Part shown: piece after piece, positions 6,475-8,634 of the stretch | How positions within the stretch are numbered: the first letter of the stretch is position 1 | Layout: each line of letters starts with the position of its first letter | Assembly: GCA_031296345.1 (NCBI GenBank) | Contig: JARLFW010000002.1 | Location: 1 to 8,634, forward strand | Direction of reading: 5' to 3' | DNA length: 8,634 bases | From: Nitrosotalea sp. | Lineage (GTDB): Archaea; Thermoproteota; Nitrososphaeria; Nitrososphaerales; Nitrosopumilaceae | The notes under the pieces: generated by a model | The model's input: the letters and a program-made list of their open reading frames with translations, nothing else | Told to the model about the DNA's origin: nothing | Database searches by the model: none | Made by a program: the position numbers and the translations under genes

Positions 6475-7029
6475 TTGAAAATAGCTCTTGATGTGGATGG
6501 AGTTTTGGCAGATGTAATAGAATCATGGTTGTCTTATAATAATAAAATAAGACCAACAATATCAAAATCACAGATATCTGAATGGGATTTTTGGAAAAAT
6601 CATGATATCAATAAATTTGATTTTTACAATGAACTTTCAATTTGTTGGAAATCATGGGAGGATATTCCTCCCACAGAAAATAATATTGCATCTGCTACAA
6701 AACAACTTTCAAACATTGGTACTATTGATATCGTTACTGCAAGAGATGAATCTACACATAGTGATGTAAAAAACTGGCTCAAACTTCATAAAATTAATTT
6801 CAATAATTATATTGGTGTTCTAGAGGGGGTTGAAAAATCAAAATTAGATTATGACATATTTATTGATGATTCTCCTCTTAATGCAAAAAGTATGCTGGAA
6901 AAAGGAAAATCTGTGATACTTTACTCACAACCTTGGAATTTATCATTTGAGGATAAACGAGCAACAAGAATTCATGAACTGAAAAATGCTGTACCTATAA
7001 TTGATAATATGATTAATGAGAGTAAATGA
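6475..7029 (+). CDS. HAD-superfamily phosphatase, 5'(3')-deoxyribonucleotidase-like
   Basis: This 184-residue soluble HAD hydrolase best resembles the NT5C/deoxy-5'-nucleotidase group, which removes phosphate from (deoxy)nucleoside monophosphates; the actual substrate is unknown. Motif I is DVDGVLAD with nucleophile Asp6 and acid/base Asp8. Motif II is the Thr of IVTARD (Thr88). A motif III lysine is probably Lys121 or Lys123 in GVEKSKLDYD. Motif IV is FIDDSPLNA with Asp131 and Asp132 for magnesium. The tryptophan-rich insert between motifs I and II (about 18-75, with EWDFW and SWEDIPP) acts as a small cap domain, as in this group. The start is TTG at 6475-6477, 2 nt after the dnaJ stop; a GGGAG at 6461-6465 inside dnaJ lies 9 nt upstream, so translation is probably coupled. 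The only in-frame start that keeps motif I is this one. Confidence 0.85.
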   Translation: MKIALDVDGVLADVIESWLSYNNKIRPTISKSQISEWDFWKNHDINKFDFYNELSICWKSWEDIPPTENNIASATKQLSNIGTIDIVTARDESTHSDVKNWLKLHKINFNNYIGVLEGVEKSKLDYDIFIDDSPLNAKSMLEKGKSVILYSQPWNLSFEDKRATRIHELKNAVPIIDNMINESK

Positions 7030-7107
7030 TTTTAAAACAAAATTAGTAAATATAAAAAAGCAAATTTAGATGGATAACATATGATAGTTAAGAGAATTAT
7101 TACTTGT

Positions 7108-7115
7108 CTATAAAG
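7108..7115 (+). promoter_or_regulatory. candidate TATA box for tRNA-Leu
   Basis: CTATAAAG is the best TATA-like element in the 123-nt gap before the tRNA. It predicts a transcript start near 7138 and a 5' leader of about 15 nt for RNase P to remove. A weaker alternative, ACTTATTG at 7120-7127, would place the start almost at the tRNA itself. The rest of the gap is AT-rich with no coding potential that I can see. Confidence 0.35.
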
Positions 7116-7152
7116 AAGACACTTATTGTAGGATTCCAAATCTCACGTTATT

Positions 7153-7237
7153 GCGGGGGTCGCCTAGCCTGGTCAACGGCGTAAGGCTCAGAACCTTATC
7201 TTTTAGGAGTTCGTGGGTTCAAATCCCACCTCCCGCA
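7153..7237 (+). tRNA. tRNA-Leu, anticodon CAG
   Basis: An 85-nt class II tRNA that decodes CUG leucine codons. The acceptor stem GCGGGGG (7153-7159) pairs with CTCCCGC (7230-7236) with one G-U pair. The D stem GCC/GGC pairs at three positions around a GG-containing loop, with a 13-22 mismatch. The anticodon stem TAAGG/CCTTA is perfect and its seven-base loop CTCAGAA puts CAG at 7189-7191. A long variable arm (7199-7212) forms a 3-bp stem with a TTAG loop, as in leucine tRNAs. The T stem GTGGG/CCCAC encloses TTCAAAT. The discriminator base is A, the archaeal leucine identity base. The genome reads ACCT after the stem, so full CCA is not encoded and must be added. There is no intron. Confidence 0.97.
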
Positions 7238-7243
7238 CCTTAC

Positions 7244-7248
7244 TTTTT
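7244..7248 (+). terminator. oligo-T terminator after tRNA-Leu
   Basis: Five consecutive T residues follow the tRNA 3' end by 7 nt and end just before the gatE stop codon on the other strand. This suits archaeal oligo-T termination of the tRNA transcript. The minus strand has no T run here, so gatE transcripts may continue past the tRNA. Confidence 0.45.
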
Positions 7249-7250
7249 GC

Positions 7251-8633
7251 TTATTTCTTATCTATCCGAGTCTTTATCTTATCTTCTAAAAGTTGATTTA
7301 ATTTCTGACCATCCACTTTACCACGTAATGTTTTCATTGCCAAACCCATCAGAGGACCCATTGATCTTAACCCTTGTTCTTCAATAATCTTAAGATTGGA
7401 TTTTACCAATTCATCTAGTATCTGATGCAGTTTAGTATCCTCTATTGTATCCAACGCATTGGCCTTGATTGCATCTGAAATTGTTTTTGACTTTCCACTC
7501 ATGAGACTTTCAAATATCATCTCAAGAGATTCTTTTGCTATCTTTCCATCTGTTACTAAACTAAAAGCTTCTAAAATATCTAAAGTCTTTAGTAATCCTG
7601 AATCCATTCCACGTCGTTCAAGATTTGTTATAGTACCACAAAGAGTAGAGGCGACAAAATTTGGAGAGACTTGCTTGTCTTTACATATTGTTTCAAAGAG
7701 ATCTAAATATTCTGAATCAAATATCTGAGCTGAAAGCTGTTGATTCAATTCATATTGTTTTTGTAATGCTAAAAGATTCTCCTCCCATGATTTTGGAATC
7801 TTATTTCCTGCTTCTCCTATCTCGGTATTATTTACAATAATTGGTGGTATATCAGTCTCTGGATACATTCTAGAAGAACCTGGTCTTGGTCGCAGGAATA
7901 CCGTCTCACCTGTAATTGTAGCAGCTCTTGTCTCTGCAGGTATTCCATTTTTTGCGTCCTCGATTCTTTTTATGAGCGATTCTATCACTTTATCCAGTTT
8001 TCTCTCATTTCCAGCTAATATGATAAAAGCATCATTGGGACTTACATCAAGTATCTTTCTTACCTCTTTGATTTCTGATTCTTCGATACCATAGTTTGGA
8101 AGTTCATCCGAATGAAAAAGTCCTCCCAATCCAAAAAATCTTACCAACTCACCTAACTGTTTTCCTAGTCTAATTCCGGGATATGGTTCCCATCCAAACA
8201 TTCCTGCAAATCCTTTAACTCTCATTGCCTTCATAGAGGAACCCTCTACAAGGGATTTCTGGATGATTTTTGATTTGCAGTTTCTAAAAATATCTGAGAC
8301 ATCTTTTACATCGTGAATTTTTTCTATCTTTTCTGTCTTCATAGTTCTTAATTTCTCTGCTATGATTTTTAGACCATGCTGTCTTTTTGCCTCGTATTCT
8401 ATGACTTTTTCTAACTGGTCAAGTTTTTGTACTCCCTTTACTTCTATCACCGCACCACCTCCTTCTATTGATACATTGACATCTTGTCTGATTGAACCGA
8501 GTCCCCTTCCTACTCTTTTTGTTGCACGTAACATTCGGCCCAAAGTTAAGGCAATATTCTTGATTTCTTCAGGAGTGCCAGCAACTGGATCTAGTGCTAT
8601 TTCTACCAGTGGTATACCGAGTCTATCCAAACT
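7251..8633 (-). CDS. gatE: Glu-tRNA(Gln) amidotransferase subunit E, N-terminus beyond window
   Basis: GatE is the kinase/tRNA-binding subunit of the archaea-specific GatDE enzyme. It phosphorylates the misacylated Glu-tRNA(Gln), which is then amidated with ammonia from GatD to give Gln-tRNA(Gln). The frame is open to the window edge and 460 residues are visible. The family full length is about 620, so roughly 160 N-terminal residues are missing; the TTG at 8630 is internal. Numbering from the Leu of that codon, the catalytic cradle shows RLGIPLVEI (3-11), IRQDVNVSI (47-55) and EVKGVQKLDQLEKV (63-76). The AspRS-like GAD insertion domain follows (about 130-250), with FRPRPGSSRMYPETDIPP-like sequence returning to the cradle at 245-263. 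Then come the helical domain (about 280-355) and a YqeY-like tail domain (about 356-450) with SMGPLMGLAMKTLRGKVDG (423-441) for tRNA binding. It converges on tRNA-Leu with 13 nt between them. GatD may lie upstream, outside the window. Confidence 0.96.
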   Translation of the reverse strand, partial: SLDRLGIPLVEIALDPVAGTPEEIKNIALTLGRMLRATKRVGRGLGSIRQDVNVSIEGGGAVIEVKGVQKLDQLEKVIEYEAKRQHGLKIIAEKLRTMKTEKIEKIHDVKDVSDIFRNCKSKIIQKSLVEGSSMKAMRVKGFAGMFGWEPYPGIRLGKQLGELVRFFGLGGLFHSDELPNYGIEESEIKEVRKILDVSPNDAFIILAGNERKLDKVIESLIKRIEDAKNGIPAETRAATITGETVFLRPRPGSSRMYPETDIPPIIVNNTEIGEAGNKIPKSWEENLLALQKQYELNQQLSAQIFDSEYLDLFETICKDKQVSPNFVASTLCGTITNLERRGMDSGLLKTLDILEAFSLVTDGKIAKESLEMIFESLMSGKSKTISDAIKANALDTIEDTKLHQILDELVKSNLKIIEEQGLRSMGPLMGLAMKTLRGKVDGQKLNQLLEDKIKTRIDKK

Positions 8634-8634
8634 G

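Noticed and set aside
7030..7152. Small RNA or short peptide gene before tRNA-Leu
   Set aside because: The gap is AT-rich, the ATG codons within it are quickly followed by stops, and no stable GC-rich stem is evident.
7151..7387. A 78-codon + strand open frame running through the tRNA and into gatE
   Set aside because: It begins at a TTG overlapping the tRNA acceptor stem, covers the whole tRNA gene and then lies antisense to the well-supported gatE coding sequence; its product has no family-like features.
1..8634. Mobile element, CRISPR array or defence island
   Set aside because: No transposase, integrase, terminal inverted repeats, regularly spaced repeats or defence domains are visible. 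The tRNA gene has no duplicated 3' end within the window to suggest an integrated element.

Overview
This is an AT-rich archaeal chromosomal segment, most likely from an ammonia-oxidising Nitrososphaerota (Thaumarchaeota) of the Nitrosopumilus/Nitrosarchaeum/Nitrosotenuis type. Several things point there. GatE is an archaea-specific enzyme subunit. The leucine tRNA is a class II tRNA with no encoded CCA. DUF354 proteins are mainly archaeal. Half of the complete genes start with TTG, promoters look like TATA boxes, and a bacterial-type grpE-dnaK-dnaJ cluster sits among archaeal genes. The genus-level call rests on general resemblance, not on a database search.

Layout, left to right. (1) Positions 2-640 (+) hold the 3' part of an E1-like (ThiF/MoeB/HesA) activating enzyme with a C-terminal extension. 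It converges, 15 nt apart, on (2) a DUF354 GT-B-like protein at 656-1678 (-). (3) A 65-nt divergent promoter region (1679-1743) separates it from a poorly characterised 377-residue protein at 1744-2877 (+). By eye this protein follows the three-part plan of UDP-sugar dehydrogenases but has lost the catalytic cysteine motif. (4) The heat-shock chaperone cluster follows on the + strand: grpE (2910-3464), dnaK (3472-5325) and dnaJ (5360-6472). (5) A small HAD phosphatase of the 5'-deoxynucleotidase type (6475-7029) begins 2 nt after dnaJ and is probably co-expressed with it. (6) tRNA-Leu(CAG) lies at 7153-7237 (+). (7) gatE (-) fills the rest and runs off the right edge.

How the genes work together. 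DnaK, DnaJ and GrpE form one ATP-driven folding machine: DnaJ delivers clients and stimulates hydrolysis, and GrpE exchanges the nucleotide. The tight packing suggests an operon, with a possible extra leaderless promoter in front of dnaJ. GatE works with GatD (not in the window) to make Gln-tRNA(Gln). The E1-like enzyme would activate the C-terminus of a ubiquitin-like sulfur carrier or modifier protein.

I see no mobile element, CRISPR array, rRNA or defence island. Most of the window is housekeeping. The best candidate for something undescribed is the dehydrogenase-like protein at 1744-2877, divergently paired with the DUF354 gene and directly upstream of the chaperone operon.
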